Shown here one piece after another: positions 22,118 to 34,296 of a stretch of 64,000 nt of DNA. The position numbers and the translations under genes are program-made. The notes under the pieces were generated by a model. The model was given only the letters and a program-made list of their open reading frames with translations. It made no database searches and was not told the DNA's origin. The stretch lies in contig OU015569.1 in NCBI GenBank assembly GCA_907165135.1, positions 1,364,001 to 1,428,000 of the forward strand. Direction: 5' to 3'. Position 1 is the first letter of the stretch. Each line of letters begins with the position of its first letter. The stretch is from Oikopleura dioica (Eukaryota; Chordata; Appendicularia; Copelata; Oikopleuridae).

Positions 22118-25100
22118 ATGGGAGTGCACGGGCTGCACTACTTCGTCAAGCAGCGCGCGCAGGAATATGTCAGCTCGGAGAAACTGACGAACTTCTTGCC
22201 CAGCGTCAAGAGCCGCGACGGCAAGATCCGCGTCATCATCGATGGCAACAACTTTGCGTACGCGCTGATGAACCAGTCCCGCTCGCCAGGGTGCTTCGGA
22301 GGCGAGCCAGCAGTCTACGAATATCACATGCGACTCTTCCTCGAGAACAACTTGACATGTTGCGATGAAATCATGATGATCATGGGCTGCTCAATCCCAG
22401 CCGGTTCGCCGGAGTGGGTCAAGAAACGTGCCAGCGAGCACGATGGCTTCACGCGCCTCTTCGAAAACGTGCACGCCGGCCGCTCCCCTCACAGTCTGGG
22501 AAAGTATGGCCGCGACGGTCTCAAGAGCTACGTCGATCAGAAAGCCTCCCCACCATGGTTTGTCAATCAAATCATGGAAATTGCCGCCGAGTTCCCAAGA
22601 GTCAAAGTCTACCAGGCAGAATGCGACAAAGACTACGCGATTATGGATTTGGCGGTCACTTTGGGATGTCCAATTATGAGTAACGACTCGGACTATCTGC
22701 TTTTCGCCGTTCAGGGAGGGTATTATCTTTGAGTTAATTATAATTGGTGGGAGTTTTCTTTGAATACCCATCGCAGCCAGTGATAAAATGCGACTTCAAT
22801 TGGCGCGGTGGAAACGCCTTAATTTATCGAAAGCGATGGTATAATTCTCCACAAGTGCGCCTTCACTCCTACCATCTTCCTCTGGTTTCGGCATTGAGCT
22901 TCAATCCGGAGTGCGATTTTACGAGGGAAGATCTAATGCCCTTCTGGTTCGGATTAATTGGCGCAGAACACTTCGAAGGCGACAATATTCCTCAAGTACT
23001 GCCGTACATTGTCGACTGGCTGTCTGACAATTTTAGAGATGCGGGCGATTGTGCCTCGATTGAGCGCATTTGTCGGAAACTCGACGAAGTTGCTTTGAAA
23101 TCGGAAGAAATGTACCACGACTTGGTGCGAAAATCGTTCTATTGCGAACGAGCGAGGCGAAATAGATTCATTAAAAGTATCAGGCGATTCATGGTTATGG
23201 ACAAGGCCTATCCTTGGGAAGAAGACAAGACATTCAATACTGTTCCTGCATTTTACCGTTCCAAAAAAGGAAAACATCCGCTTCTTCGCGGTGCGAAAAA
23301 TACAGAAGCATTCGATGCGCTTCCTGAGCCAATTGCAAGTGCTTTAGAAGCCTCCAGGGATGCAGCCCTTTCCGCTGCGTTGCCAGTTCCAATCTTCACG
23401 GAACAAGTATTTCAAATTTGGAACTGTCTTCACGAACGATCGACTGAAGAAGAAACCGTCGATGAAGAGCTAGAAGTGGATCAGTTGAAAGGGAATAAAT
23501 TACCAGTTATCTCAATGCTCTTGAAAAAGTACTTACGCCGAGAGCTAGCGATTCTAGATATTGATGAAGCTCGGTACTACAGATATAAGCCCAATACGAA
23601 GTCGTGGAATATCATAATCGAGCAAGAGTGGGCTTTTCGATATCTATCAAAAAATGAAGTTCCCACGCTTCCCACCCTGTACAAATCATCCCGGGAAGAA
23701 AAAGTACGCGCATTCCTGGCCTGCTTCGATGCGGAAATCGTCATGTTCATCGATCCTAATTTCAGCAATATGCCGTGCTTTATGATCACTTTTATCGCAT
23801 GTTTGAGATATCTGTGGGTGCAGACGAACATGGAAGAGTGGGAAGTGGACGCGTTTGTGGCACAATTTGCCTTGCTCGATCTTTTTACTTCGCCTGACAA
23901 GCACTTTCGTCGGCTAAAGTGGCTCTTTGGAGGTGGCGAGGAAACCTGTCCGGTGGAGCTGCCCGCGTGTGAGCGAAGTATAACGCTGGCGAACCTCTTT
24001 GCAGCAGTCTACTACGCCGTAATGCGGTGTCAAGTCGTAACGGGTCTTCCCTTCCAGGATGGCAATGGAAAACCATGTCTCAAGGATATCTTCTCCGGCT
24101 CTGTGTTCGCCTGCACTTACCAAATCCTAAAATCGAGTCCTGCAAAGAGAAACAGTGGCCGCTACGCCTGTGGAATCTACGACGATAAGTGGCTCGGCAT
24201 GAATCCCGAAAGCAACAACAAAATGGAGGCTGAATGCTATGAAAAGGCAGCAACCGTCTATGATCGCATGCGAGCGAACTTTATTACTCCTCTAAGAAAA
24301 TTTGATGCCAGGCTGGCAGAAATGAAAAGCGCCGAACAAGCACGACAAGAAGAATTAAAACAGGTAATTTTATTTCGTACACTTCGATTCTGTAAGGAAT
24401 ACTAATGTAATTTTAGATTCATTTCTTTGAATAATGATTCTCATTCTCGTATTTCTCCTTATATCTAGTCTTATCAGTCTAAGATCTCCTTGAAACCGCA
24501 GATTTTATCGTAAGGATCAACCCAAAGTTAAAGAACAAACCACTAGAAACAATCTTGTAATTTATTTCAATATCGTACCATTTTAGAAAGCTGAGAAGGA
24601 GAAACTTCGCGCCCTTAGAAAAGCACGAAAAGCTCAAGAAGCCAATCCTCTGGATCGAGACTTTTCAAATCTCTTACAAAAACACGAATCTATAGACAAC
24701 TGCGACGGCTGGCTGAACAGGGCTCTAGGGGACCATTCTAGTGATTCTGCTGCGCCAGAACTTCGGTAGGTAGATTTACAAAGTTATTTCTTCGATCAAG
24801 GTGCTGCAGTACTTTGGACCAGGATTTACAGTTCTCTTTCTAGCTCGCCAAATATAGACGACCTGCCAATAGCGCGAATGCAACTCGAGGGGACTAGTTC
24901 GGGTGACGAGCAGACACTACGTCCAGACGCGGTCTCACCTGAACAGACCATTACTCCTGATGATTTCGAAACTCCTTCCATTCCTGAGGGGGAATCTCCT
25001 TCCTTCGAAATGCCAGATGAAAACGAAGCGAAGCCAATCATTGACAAGGTCGACGACACTCCAGTTCGACGACCAGCATCAGTGATTGCTCCACCGCCTC

Positions 25101-25484
25101 AAAAGTAGGTGGAAACAAGGAGGAAAACCATCAAATGAATTTTACTAGGGAACCGAGCGGCGTTAAAATAGACGATATATTCGAGCGAATTCAAAAGGCT
25201 TCCGAGACTCCTGAACCAAAACGTAATCTAATTCATCATAATTCAACAAATCTGATTAAAAATTTAGCTGCTTCAGAAGCCAAAAGCCCTGCTCCTTCTA
25301 CAAGTCAAAAAGATAACTCATCAACTCCACAAACTGATGCAGCTAAAACGCCGAAAGAAATTCCGAAAAATATGCAAGAACTCAAGCAGCTAAAGAAGTC
25401 ACTGACCAAGTATGAATATAACTTTATTAGTAGCAAGAAAAATGTAGAAAAGGAGGGATAAACAGACGGTGGACACAATCTTGA
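22118..25484 (+). CDS. Asteroid homolog (ASTE1-like), XPG/FEN-type nuclease family
   Basis: Predicted structure-specific nuclease-like protein. Exons 22118-22718, 22754-24363, 24587-24765, 24832-25104, 25149-25409 and 25466-25484 give ~980 residues. The N-terminus MGVHGLHYFV and IDGNNFAY are the XPG N-domain start; YQAECDKDY and SNDSDYLLFAV carry the acidic residues of the I-domain. The middle (~230-760) is asteroid-like helical sequence and the last ~200 residues are Ser/Pro/Glu-rich and disordered. Intron 1 (22719-22753, 35 nt) fits only as GG-AG. The last splice is uncertain; without it the stop is at 25461. The ASTE1 family has lost some active-site residues in vertebrates; here they need an alignment. 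Confidence 0.82.
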
Positions 25485-25781
25485 ACGGTTTCAGACAGTC
25501 AAGCAACGCATACTTTTTTAAGTTGATTTGTAAGAGCGGATTGGAAATGATTAAAAGGCACTTTAACTTATTTTTTTTTTCTCGAATAATATTTTTATGA
25601 CCTCATCTGTAAGATAAGTTCTGTTTTATTCGGCATGTTAGTTATCTAGGAAAAATAACAGGGGATTAGTATACAGTAAGGGTAGATAGTACGATTTTAA
25701 ATGAATGTTTGTTTGGATGAAGCGGTTTTGATTTGTATATTCCGTAAATTTCATCATTACAGTTATACAGAATTTGAACGA

Positions 25782-26994
25782 TTAGAGAAGCTTGTGGTAG
25801 GTAATCTCCGAGCCCTGTATTTTGATGACAGTGTGGAGTGGGACCTCCATCTGTGGGACTTTCTCGTCGCTGAGGCCAAGCAGAATGCCTATCAAACAAC
25901 GGGCCACGGCCTGGTGAATGATCAGGAAGTTGTCGCAGCTCTCGAAGTCGACATTTTGGATAGCACGACGCGTGCGTTTGAGCAAGTCCACGTAGCTCTC
26001 GCCATTCGGGTAGCGGTAGTTCAGTTTGTCAGCCTTGCGCGCCTCGTACTCCGATGGATACCGACCTGAATGTTATGTAATCGCCATGCTTGCAACCGTC
26101 TGGTTTCGGGGTTTAAAGCCCGCTCGCCGGATGATGAAATGTAGCGTGTGTTTTTGACTTTCGAAATGATGCATCAAAAAAGATGCTGCTAGAATTCAGG
26201 TCATCCCAGTCTTGCGCAATTTACATCAACTCCACCTGTTGTTTTTTCTATGAATTAAATTTACCAGTATTTCAGCTTTTTTTAGGCACTGTTTATGTTA
26301 AAATTTTCTAATTATTCAATATGGTTGGAATCTTACTTCGATGGTTGGTTTTAATAAATTTTTGAGGTGAAGCACGTTAATTTAAATTTCGTAAAACAGA
26401 ATTTCAAAATATTATTTTCATGTTTTTCAAAAATTCTAGACCTCAGAAGGTGGCCATAAAGGAGTGTTTATCTTCTAAAGTAACCTGTGCCAAGCTCGAG
26501 GTCTTTTGTTTGCGTGCGGGCCATTAACGTGCGGGGCCAGCTCGATTATTTCGCAAAAAGTAGGAGTGGCCAGAAATTGGCAAATACTACGTACGGTCGT
26601 TTACTCACATTTGACCTCGCCGTAGCTGAGTCCGTCGAAGTCACCGGCGTCTATTTCGTCCAGGTCGTTTATCTGGTCCGGGTCCAGCCCAGCCAGCTTT
26701 GCCGTTTGTCTCGTTCGATTCATAGAGCTCGTCACAAAACGTGTTTTCTCCTGGTCAATGTGATTTGCAATAAAGTCGCCCAGCTTCTCCCCGTACTCGA
26801 CGCCGCTAGGAGAAAGATATCCATTCCCTCCGATGATATCTTTCACGTTCATTTCTGACTGCCCATGTCTAAAATTTTGGTCCATAAGAAAATATTTTCA
26901 ACAACAAGAAAATTTCCTCTAAGAAAAAATTCTTCATATCTTACCGGGAAATATAGATGACTTTTTCTGTATTCTCTTTGGCGTTGATGAGCAT
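25782..26994 (-). CDS. Stand-alone fructose-2,6-bisphosphatase domain (PFKFB-related, kinase half missing)
   Basis: Histidine phosphatase that in PFKFB proteins converts fructose-2,6-bisphosphate to fructose-6-phosphate. Exons on the minus strand: 26994-26945, 26868-26609 and 26065-25782, 197 residues. ISRHGQSEMN holds the phosphoacceptor His, NEID-like DEIDAGDFDGLSYGEV and RYPNGESYVDLL are PFKFB-specific, and IIHQAVARC and PLHTVIKI end the domain. The start ATG follows an in-frame TAA (27013 region) with no AG between them, so no upstream exon can supply the 6-phosphofructo-2-kinase domain. TIGAR is a poorer match. The second intron is 543 nt. Confidence 0.85.
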
Positions 26995-28184
26995 TGCGTA
27001 GTTGTTGCGTATTTAACGACGGCGTGTGGTCTGAAGGGGGATCTCCGTTCAAGCTACGCTTGTTTCTTCGGCGCGGGGGGAAGCTCTGAGTGTGGGAGAA
27101 TCACAGTGGGGCAGATTGTGATATGGAAGTCGGTTCCCTCCGGTGCCAGGTTGAGGAGGCGGTCACCACGCCCCCACTAGGCCCTCAAGCGGCAATGGAT
27201 CAGCAGAATGAATGCTCGTAGCGCTGTGAGCTGGACGCTTGTTGTGTTGTGTTGCACCGAAACGATTACACCATGAGCATCTGTGGCATCATTCACGAGA
27301 GCCAAACGCTCGCTAAAGGACGCCGCTGATCGTTCACGCACGCGCGGACCCTTCACCTTTGACCTTCAATCGCTTCTTCTCACCTTTAGTACAGTAAATA
27401 CTAGCATCTCTTCTACATTATAAAAAATCAGTTAATATTTGTCAGTCGTCTTTGATTCCAGCTCTCGATCGAGGTTCCGCCAGTATTTTCGAATTTGTTG
27501 TCAAGGTCAAATAGATTGATGCCATTCTTGAGGGATTCTTCTTTCATCTTCAACTTCATTACATAATTATATAGGAGCCTGAAGCGTTAAACTCTCGCTA
27601 AATCATTTTTCGATCGAAAAGAGGACAATAGAGATTCTTTAAATCAGCATCAAGCAAAAAACATTGATTGATATGATCATTTCAGAGCGATTTCGAAGAA
27701 CATGCTCGCCCAAGACTCGAACAAGTCCTGATCTTTTCATTACCGACGTCATTATTTTCTTCCTATCACCAAAAACGTACTACTGCTTTACTAACTTTCA
27801 ACGCTCACTATTTACACAATTTTACAATTCAATAACAACCAAAACCAACGACAGTTTTTCTCTCAAAAGTAGCTTTCAACTCTAACTTAAAAATGTCTAA
27901 TTTAAACTGCCAAAGTCAAAATCAGTTGCCATTTACAGTAAAGCCTTCATTGCCTTATTTACTTATCTTTATCTTCTAAATTTCTGTTCACTATTTAAAA
28001 AGTTCTTTCTTCTATCTTAAAATTGCCAAACTGATGCCTTGCACAAAACAAAAAAAAAATGGGTGAAGTTCCAATTAGTCCTCACTAGTTCCGTTTTGAT
28101 TTTTGGCCGATTGTCACCAAAAAGCCTTTCAGTGTTTCAAGAAATATCTTTTCTAAAGCAAATGTCTGTTTAGAGCACCTGCGA
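26995..28184. other. Divergent intergenic region
   Basis: Lies between the minus-strand phosphatase and the plus-strand FEZ gene, so it probably holds both promoters. 27060-27370 is comparatively GC-rich; the rest is AT-rich. No PFK-2 kinase exon, tRNA or other gene was found on either strand. Confidence 0.4.
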
Positions 28185-29225
28185 ATGGATTTAGCGGAAG
28201 GACTTCATGGGACAGAGGGATCTAAAAATGAATCTTCGAATTCAGAAGATCAAGAAATCGATGTCAACGCAAAAGAAGTCGAAACTGTGAGTATTTTACC
28301 TGCAAAGTTCTAACCACTATGAGAAAGTGCTAATGAAAATAACACCTGCAAAGAAAGAGATAAACAAATGACTTTTGGAAGGCCTTTTTGGATCGTAAAA
28401 GGATCATTTCGGTCCTTCCAAGAAGTAATAAGAATAGAGAAATTGATTTTATTCAGAATTCACCATTGGCTGCTTTTGCCATGCCGTATCACTTTCCCCC
28501 TTCCCTTTCGGGGCTTTTGCAAAGTTCATTTTCAACGCCAAGGGTTAGTGGAATCGAGCTAAAAATTTACTTGAGTAAAGTTAACTGATCGTGTTAGCAA
28601 AATTTACCTGATATTTGACAGATTTCGGACCCTCCTTTCTCCAAACTTACTTAGGAGATGAATGACAGAATACGAAAATCAAGCTTTGGAGAACCGAAGT
28701 TCTAGAGAATTGGATTATTTTCTGACGATAAATTTTAAGATGTCCGCCCTACTTCTTGATCAGCTGAATGAAAGAGACGAGTTAGTGAATGCCATTCAGC
28801 TCAAAAATAGGTGAGACGGCGTTTCGAATGCTTTTCGACTCTTTTAGGTTTATTTCGTTCGTGCACCGCGTGGAAGAAGTTTCCAAATCGAGCAGGGAAG
28901 GGCGTATGAATACGATTCGCGGCATTCTCAAGTAAGCATTCTTTCCAAGGCCAAGGACCAAATGAATTTTGTTTTTCAGATCTCTTCACGTGCCTGTCCC
29001 AACGACACTTTCACCGCACCCGTCTACTCTCGTCATCCCCTACATTCCAGAAAATGGAATACCATCAGACGAGCAGCTCGAGGCTCTCTGCAGGTGCCAC
29101 TAGAATCACGTCCAACTGAAGCCTTTCTAACTGTTACTTCTAGATGCTTGGAGGCGATGGCTTCAAATTCGCGAGTAGCTCCAACACTCCTGGCCAAGTA
29201 CATCTGCTCTGTCTATCTCGAGTAA
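28185..29225 (+). CDS. FEZ/UNC-76 family protein, short form
   Basis: Kinesin-1 adaptor family used in axonal transport. Exons 28185-28286, 28457-28543, 28655-28690, 28740-28810, 28848-28931, 28980-29093 and 29144-29225 give 191 residues, about half of vertebrate FEZ1/2. The conserved C-terminal region is recognisable: QLNERDEL, LKNRFISFVHRVEEV, TLVIPYIPENGIPS and a final LLAKYIC. The N-terminal acidic region (SEDQEIDVNAKEVE) is short. Intron 3 (28691-28739) keeps frame only as GA-AG (GAACCG). Exons 1-3 are less certain than 4-7, and an alternative upstream start exon could exist. Confidence 0.75.
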
Positions 29226-29533
29226 ACTCCTTCTGTTTGAATAGTTCCTTTCTGATTCTTCAACAACAAGCACCGTTTTCTGTAAACTACCCTGCTACTG
29301 TCTATTTCCCGTCTTTTTCTTCAGTCTATTTAATGTTGCGCGTTTCTTCAATCCCAAAAATAAATTCCCTTCATTCTTCAATTCTGTCTTTTTGCGTTTC
29401 TCGAGTTCCCATGGAAAGAGGCGTTTCTTCTGATAAGTCTTATCGAGCTCGCGTGATCGATTTAATTAAAAGTCAGATCGTCTCATTCGATTTCTTCCCG
29501 TTTAATTTCTTTTTTATTTCAGCTCCATCGGTG
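29226..29533. other. Spacer, no gene recognised
   Basis: T/C-rich DNA ending in a TTTTATTTCAG acceptor 12 bases before the STRAP start; probably the 3' UTR of FEZ plus the trans-splice region of STRAP. Confidence 0.4.
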
Positions 29534-30666
29534 ATGGCGCGGCAAACGCCGTTAACATGCTCAGGACACACGCGACCAGTTGTGGATCTTAGTTTTTCAG
29601 ACAACACAAAAGATGGGTAAGACGCTTAAGAAATAATAGGATATAACTGTTGTTAGATATTTCATGATCTCAGCTTGTAAAGACGGGAATCCGATGCTCC
29701 GCCAAGGCGAGACTGGCGATTGGGTGGGGACTTTCATCGGCCACAAAGGTGCAGTGTGGGCCGCCTCACTCAACAAAGCCTGCTCCCGGGCGGCGACTGG
29801 CAGTGCGGACTTTAATGCTAAGGTACCATCTCCCTCGACTTTCGTAATTTTAAGCTGATGCTTAGATTTGGTGCGCTCTCTCTGGAAACGTGCTCCATAG
29901 CTTCCAGCATGATCACATCGTCCGCGCTGTGGATTTCTCGCTGGATGGGAACCAGCTTCTCACCGGCTGCCAGGAGAAGAAAGTAAGGATTTTCGATCTT
30001 CAGAGCGAAGGAAGCAAACCGAAAGTATACCAAGGCCACAACGGAACGGTCAAGCGCTGTCTCTGGCTAGACCAAAACGTGTTTCTGACCATCTCCGATG
30101 ACAAGAGCTTCAAAAAGTGGGACACAAGGTAATCCTTGCATCTCACTGACTTTCCTCATATTTTTCGTAGAGCTGGGGAAGAGCCTGTTCAGTCTATTAT
30201 GTTGGAAAAGTCGGCGACGGATTTGGTGATTCACGAAAAGCGTCAAGTAGCCACCCTTAGCTACTCGAACATGGTCTCGTTCTGGAATCCACACGAAATG
30301 ACGATGATCAAGGAATTCCCCACGAAAACGCAGGTGAACTCGGCGCACCTCCACCCCAATTCCGAGCATTTTGTTTTTGGCGGCGCCGACTTTAAAATTT
30401 ACAAGTGCGATTACAAGACCGGCAGCGTGGAGGACTCTTACAAGGGTGCGTTATTAATTCGGAGTATTTATTGATATCATGGAAGAGAACGAAGCGTTTG
30501 TGTTCAATGATCTTTCCTAGGTCACTTCGGGCCGGTTCATATCGTTCGTTTCTCGCCTGACGGAGAGCTGTACGCCTCTGGCTCTGAAGATGGCACAATT
30601 CGTCTCTGGCAGAACAATGTAGGCACCAACTACGGGCTCTGGCGCTGCGTGAACACAAGCGACTGA
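29534..30666 (+). CDS. STRAP: Serine-threonine kinase receptor-associated protein (STRAP/unrip), WD40
   Basis: WD40 protein that binds the SMN complex and TGF-beta receptors. Exons 29534-29616, 29657-29822, 29866-30128, 30171-30445 and 30521-30666 give 310 residues. It begins [19 protein letters not shown], and family-specific blocks follow: LISACKD-like [44 protein letters not shown] and [20 protein letters not shown]. Seven WD repeats can be counted. It lacks the ~40-residue acidic C-terminal tail of the human protein (350 residues), ending shortly after LWRCVN. Confidence 0.95.
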
Positions 30667-30840
30667 AGAAGAAAAATGTTTGAAACTGCTAACTGCTCTC
30701 CGTACTGTCCTACTGTATTGCACTGTGTCGGTACTGTTACTGCTCCTACTATGAATGACAAGTCGATTTTCGGGCCTCGAAACAACACGCGTTTCGATGT
30801 TACCTCAAAAATGGGATCCACTCGTTAAAAAAGGGGGTTC

Positions 30841-31262
30841 CTTTGGGGGTGAGTTCAGTGACAGTGTTTTTTTTATATTGCACAAGCGATTTTTGACCCC
30901 TTCGAAAAAAGGAATGGGCTGATCACATGACATTTTGAACCCCCTCACTGCACAGTCCACATCTTCAGCTACATTTTCATCCCTTTGGCGACCCTCTATG
31001 ATGTCTCCGCTAGGAGTAGATAGAGTCCCCAATTCGGGTCAAAATAGGAAAAATCAAAAATTTCCGCAAAGATGGCGTGATTTTTTATAGATCACGTGGT
31101 AAATTTAATTTTTAAACCCCCTTACTGCACGCAGCAGACCCTTAGCTACATTTTGAGCATTTGGGGGACATACTACGATGTCTGTGCTTCGAGGAGTTAG
31201 CGTCCCCAATCTTGTGCAATATAAAAAAAAACACTGTCAGTGCCACTCACTGCCCTTGACCA
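30841..31262. mobile_element. MITE-like element with inverted ends and an internal degenerate direct repeat
   Basis: CAGTGACAGTG...ATTGCACAAG at 30856-30886 is the reverse complement of CTTGTGCAAT...CACTGTCAGTG at 31211-31242, and weaker similarity extends ~15 bases outward on both sides. Inside, two ~150-base direct units (about 30915-31045 and 31090-31210) share AACCCCCT.ACTGCAC, AGCTACATTTT, ATGATGTCT-like and CGTCCCCAAT blocks. No coding frame. It lies in the 3' flank of STRAP. Confidence 0.7.
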
Positions 31263-31633
31263 TTAACTTTCCAAAACACCCCACTCTGAAGAGCCACTTC
31301 GCGCCCTCCCAAAAGCTTACCCGCCCTTTCGAATTTCAATTCCATCTGGCGGTCCACCTTTTAGTATTTTGCGGAGAGAACACTAAACCAAGAAATTGCT
31401 TGTAAATGGATCCGGCACATTCACTCTTGCGTCTCTTTTGAAATTTTAAACTAGATTAACTTAAAAAAGAAAACTTTAAAAGAATGTAAAAGTCTTTGAA
31501 AAATATCTTTCCTTTAGCCCGATTTCCTAAAACTGCCCGTTCCCTGGCGCAAAAAAATAAGTAAACTTGCTGCCCCAAAACCAAATAAATAAATTACAAA
31601 AACGAACACTCAATTGCCATGGAGCGCAAATTC

Positions 31634-31639
31634 TTTATT
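31634..31639 (-). terminator. AATAAA (minus strand) polyadenylation signal of MTAP
   Basis: TTTATT on the plus strand, 70 bases beyond the MTAP stop codon in the direction of its transcription. Confidence 0.5.
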
Positions 31640-31708
31640 AGGGTTAAGAATTTTGTTATACCAGTTATTTAAATAAACGCATCCGATTCTCCACATCTCT
31701 CTTGGTGC

Positions 31709-32703
31709 TCACATTACCGAGCCATCAATTGTTGCTGTCAATTCGTTTCTTTCAGCAGTCCAGTCTTTTTCGGCCACTAAAACCGCAATAATCAATTAGG
31801 CACTTTTAAAAAATTGACTTACCAAGCGGAATTAGCTTTTGCAGGACTTTGACCGCATTTCTCGCATTCGTTTTCATCTGCTTCAGGACTTTCTCGACTG
31901 AGACTTCTTCACTTTCCTTCCAGCAGTCTAAAAACAGTATTATCAATTGTCCAACGAGCAAAGTTTACCGTAATCAGTAACAAGCGCAATCGAAGCATAA
32001 TGCAGTTTCATTTCTTTAGCAATAGCTGCTTCAGGCGAGAGAGTCATGTTGACAATGTCGCCGCCGAAGAAACTCGAATACATTTTGCTCTCGGCCAGGG
32101 TTGAAAAGCGCGGACCTTCAATAACTACGCATGTTCCATTTTCTTTGAAGGATACGTCCGTGTCTTTCATCACCTTGATGACCATTTGTCGGAGTCCCTC
32201 GTCTAGAGCGGGCTTAGCGGGAACATGAGCGATTCCTTTTGGCCCAGTTGGGGAAGTTCCGAAGTGCGTGTAAGTCCGAGTCTTTGTCATGTCGATGTAG
32301 TCGCTGACAACAACAAGATCACCTGGAGCGTACTCTTCTCGGAGACTTCCACAGGCAGTGGTGGCTAGTGTAAGCTACATTTAGTTAAATTGAAAGACCA
32401 AACCGCAAACCTATAACATGCGTGACACCAAGCTGCTTCAGCGCCCATAAATTGGCGCAGTAGTTGACTTGAGACGGAGACAGCTCATGTGATTTTCCGT
32501 GTCTCGAAAGGACGAATACCTCCACCGAGTTTAGCTTGCCCTTCCAGATTGTCGAAGCTTCTCCCCAAGGAGTGTTTTCCACGCTCACTTCAGTCTTGTC
32601 TGAAGAGAAGAATTTACCTTTAAGAATTTAGTCTCTAGTGAAAACCTTGGAAGACATCTGGATCTTCAAGTCCGGTTCCACCGATAATTGCAATTCTGGT
32701 CAT
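31709..32703 (-). CDS. MTAP: S-methyl-5'-thioadenosine phosphorylase
   Basis: Phosphorolyses methylthioadenosine to adenine and methylthioribose-1-phosphate in methionine salvage. Minus-strand exons 32703-32646, 32599-32411, 32364-31969, 31927-31823 and 31776-31709 give 271 residues. IAIIGGTGLEDP binds phosphate; SRHGKSH, NYCANLWALK, TTACGSLREEY, VVIEGPRFST, NMTLSPEAAIAKE and DYDCWKE follow the family order. MTAP-type rather than purine nucleoside phosphorylase features are the TTACGSLREE and DYDCWKE blocks. All introns fit GT-AG. Confidence 0.95.
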
Positions 32704-32901
32704 TCTCTCCGTCTAGCCTGCGTCACCTGAGCTGACTCATTTGGCAAGCACTTTTCAATAAACTCGCCCGTTATTACGTAAGATGAAATCAACAAAGACA
32801 ATATCATTTTATCAATAAATCCCTGCATTGAACAATATATATATAGTTTCGCATTTATTTCTTTCTCTTTCACACAACTATCTTACAGGGTAACAACTTG
32901 A

Positions 32902-33590
32902 TCACCAAGATTTGTCATTCCACTCGTGTCGATCAATCTTTCGTCTCTCTTCGTAGGTCTTTCGACGATTTGGCATTGTACCATTATTGTACACTTGCGA
33001 AATGCTGGTGAAGTTGTCCGATGAAGCCCATTTGCTGTCGAGCGACCTGCATTCAATCCATCTGTTGTTCACATCCTAATTTTCCAATTATAAGGAATGT
33101 TAAAAAAAATTACCTCTTCCGAGTCACTGGAATCTTCCCGCCGTCGTTTTCTCAGTCCTTTTGTAACCTTGTCGGTCTTCGTTGAGCTACGCACGTCGAG
33201 TCTTATCAACCGCTTCTCTTCCTTCTTATAATACTCTATAAATATTTTCAATCCTTTGATTCTTTAAAACATGAGTACCCTTATTCCGCTGTAGAGATTT
33301 CTTCCCTTCCTCGAGCTTCTTCATCAGATAGGCTTTATGCTCTTCATTTCTATTTCCGTCTTTGCTGTATTTCTCCAGCTTTCTTGAAGTTTCCGCGATC
33401 AATCTCTGAGAGTACTCAATCCAACCTTTGTGTGCTATTGAACGTTGAAAACTGATTTATAAATGATACATATAAACTTTTTATCAACGATTCCTTTGAG
33501 CTTGAATTCTGACTCCACAAGTTCAATGTCATCAATATCTCTTTTAAACTTCATGTTTCTTATCCGATCCTCTGGTTTCTCACGGCTCAT
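32902..33590 (-). CDS. Basic charged protein, probably nuclear, function unknown
   Basis: Minus-strand exons 33590-33494, 33434-33279, 33235-33114 and 33075-32902 give 182 residues. About a third of residues are Lys, Arg, Asp or Glu. A helical middle (KLEKYSKDGNRN, KKLEEGKKSLQRNK) is followed by KGLRKRRREDSSDSEE, a bipartite-like nuclear signal next to an acidic serine patch, and a C-terminal part with NNRWIECRSLDSKW and YEERRKIDRHEWNDKSW. I could not assign a family. Intron 1 (33493-33435) keeps frame only as GA-AG (GAATCG). It is about 200 bases from the MTAP start on the same strand. Confidence 0.7.
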
Positions 33591-34296
33591 TTTCAACGAG
33601 AGACTTTTTATTTTTCAATAAAAAACTTAATCTAAGCCTGTGCTTGGATGGGCCGGACTCAATTTGATTCAAAGTCTTTTGATTGTCGACAAGAGAGAGA
33701 CCATGCGGAGCTCGCCGATTTCGTCACAAGGATTTTATCTTTTTGAGCTGAAGGAAAAGAAACTAATGATAAATGTAGATTGCTGTGAGAAAGAATGAAA
33801 TCGTATCGAAACTGATGTCGAATAACATTTCTATTTTTGAACTCCACACATTTCTAGCACTTGTGCTGATAAATTATTGACGACTCCTGATGAATAATTA
33901 TCAAGCTTACCGGAATGAGAGCGTTATAAAAGTAGACTGGAAATGGTGTGAAAAATCCGTGGAGCGTGACTATCACCGGAAATTAAAAAGAAACTCGACT
34001 AGATAAGCGATCTAATGAGCATTTAGTGCTTTGTTGTGGGACTGTAATTGTATGAGGTCATAAAAAGTTGGTTATTACGGTGTGGAACGCATTTGGCGCC
34101 GTGCGCGCCCTGCGGCACTATGGGACTGGGATGCGCGCAGTCCCTCCACCAAAGTTCTACTCGCACGGTATTGATTGGTCTGCGCCAGCTCAGCACCATC
34201 TCTGAATGCCTTTCCCTTGCTTAGAGTACCAAACCCAACGAGTCCAATGACCTGAGCGCAACAATTCGTAGTAGAGACAAAAAGATATAAAGAGAG
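33591..34296. other. Divergent intergenic region
   Basis: Separates the minus-strand basic protein from the plus-strand lectin gene. 34080-34280 is GC-rich with a GCGCGC-containing stretch, possibly a promoter. No gene seen. Confidence 0.4.

Noticed and set aside
27060-28180. Search for a PFK-2 kinase domain upstream of the bisphosphatase
   Set aside because: No P-loop or kinase-like frame on the minus strand.
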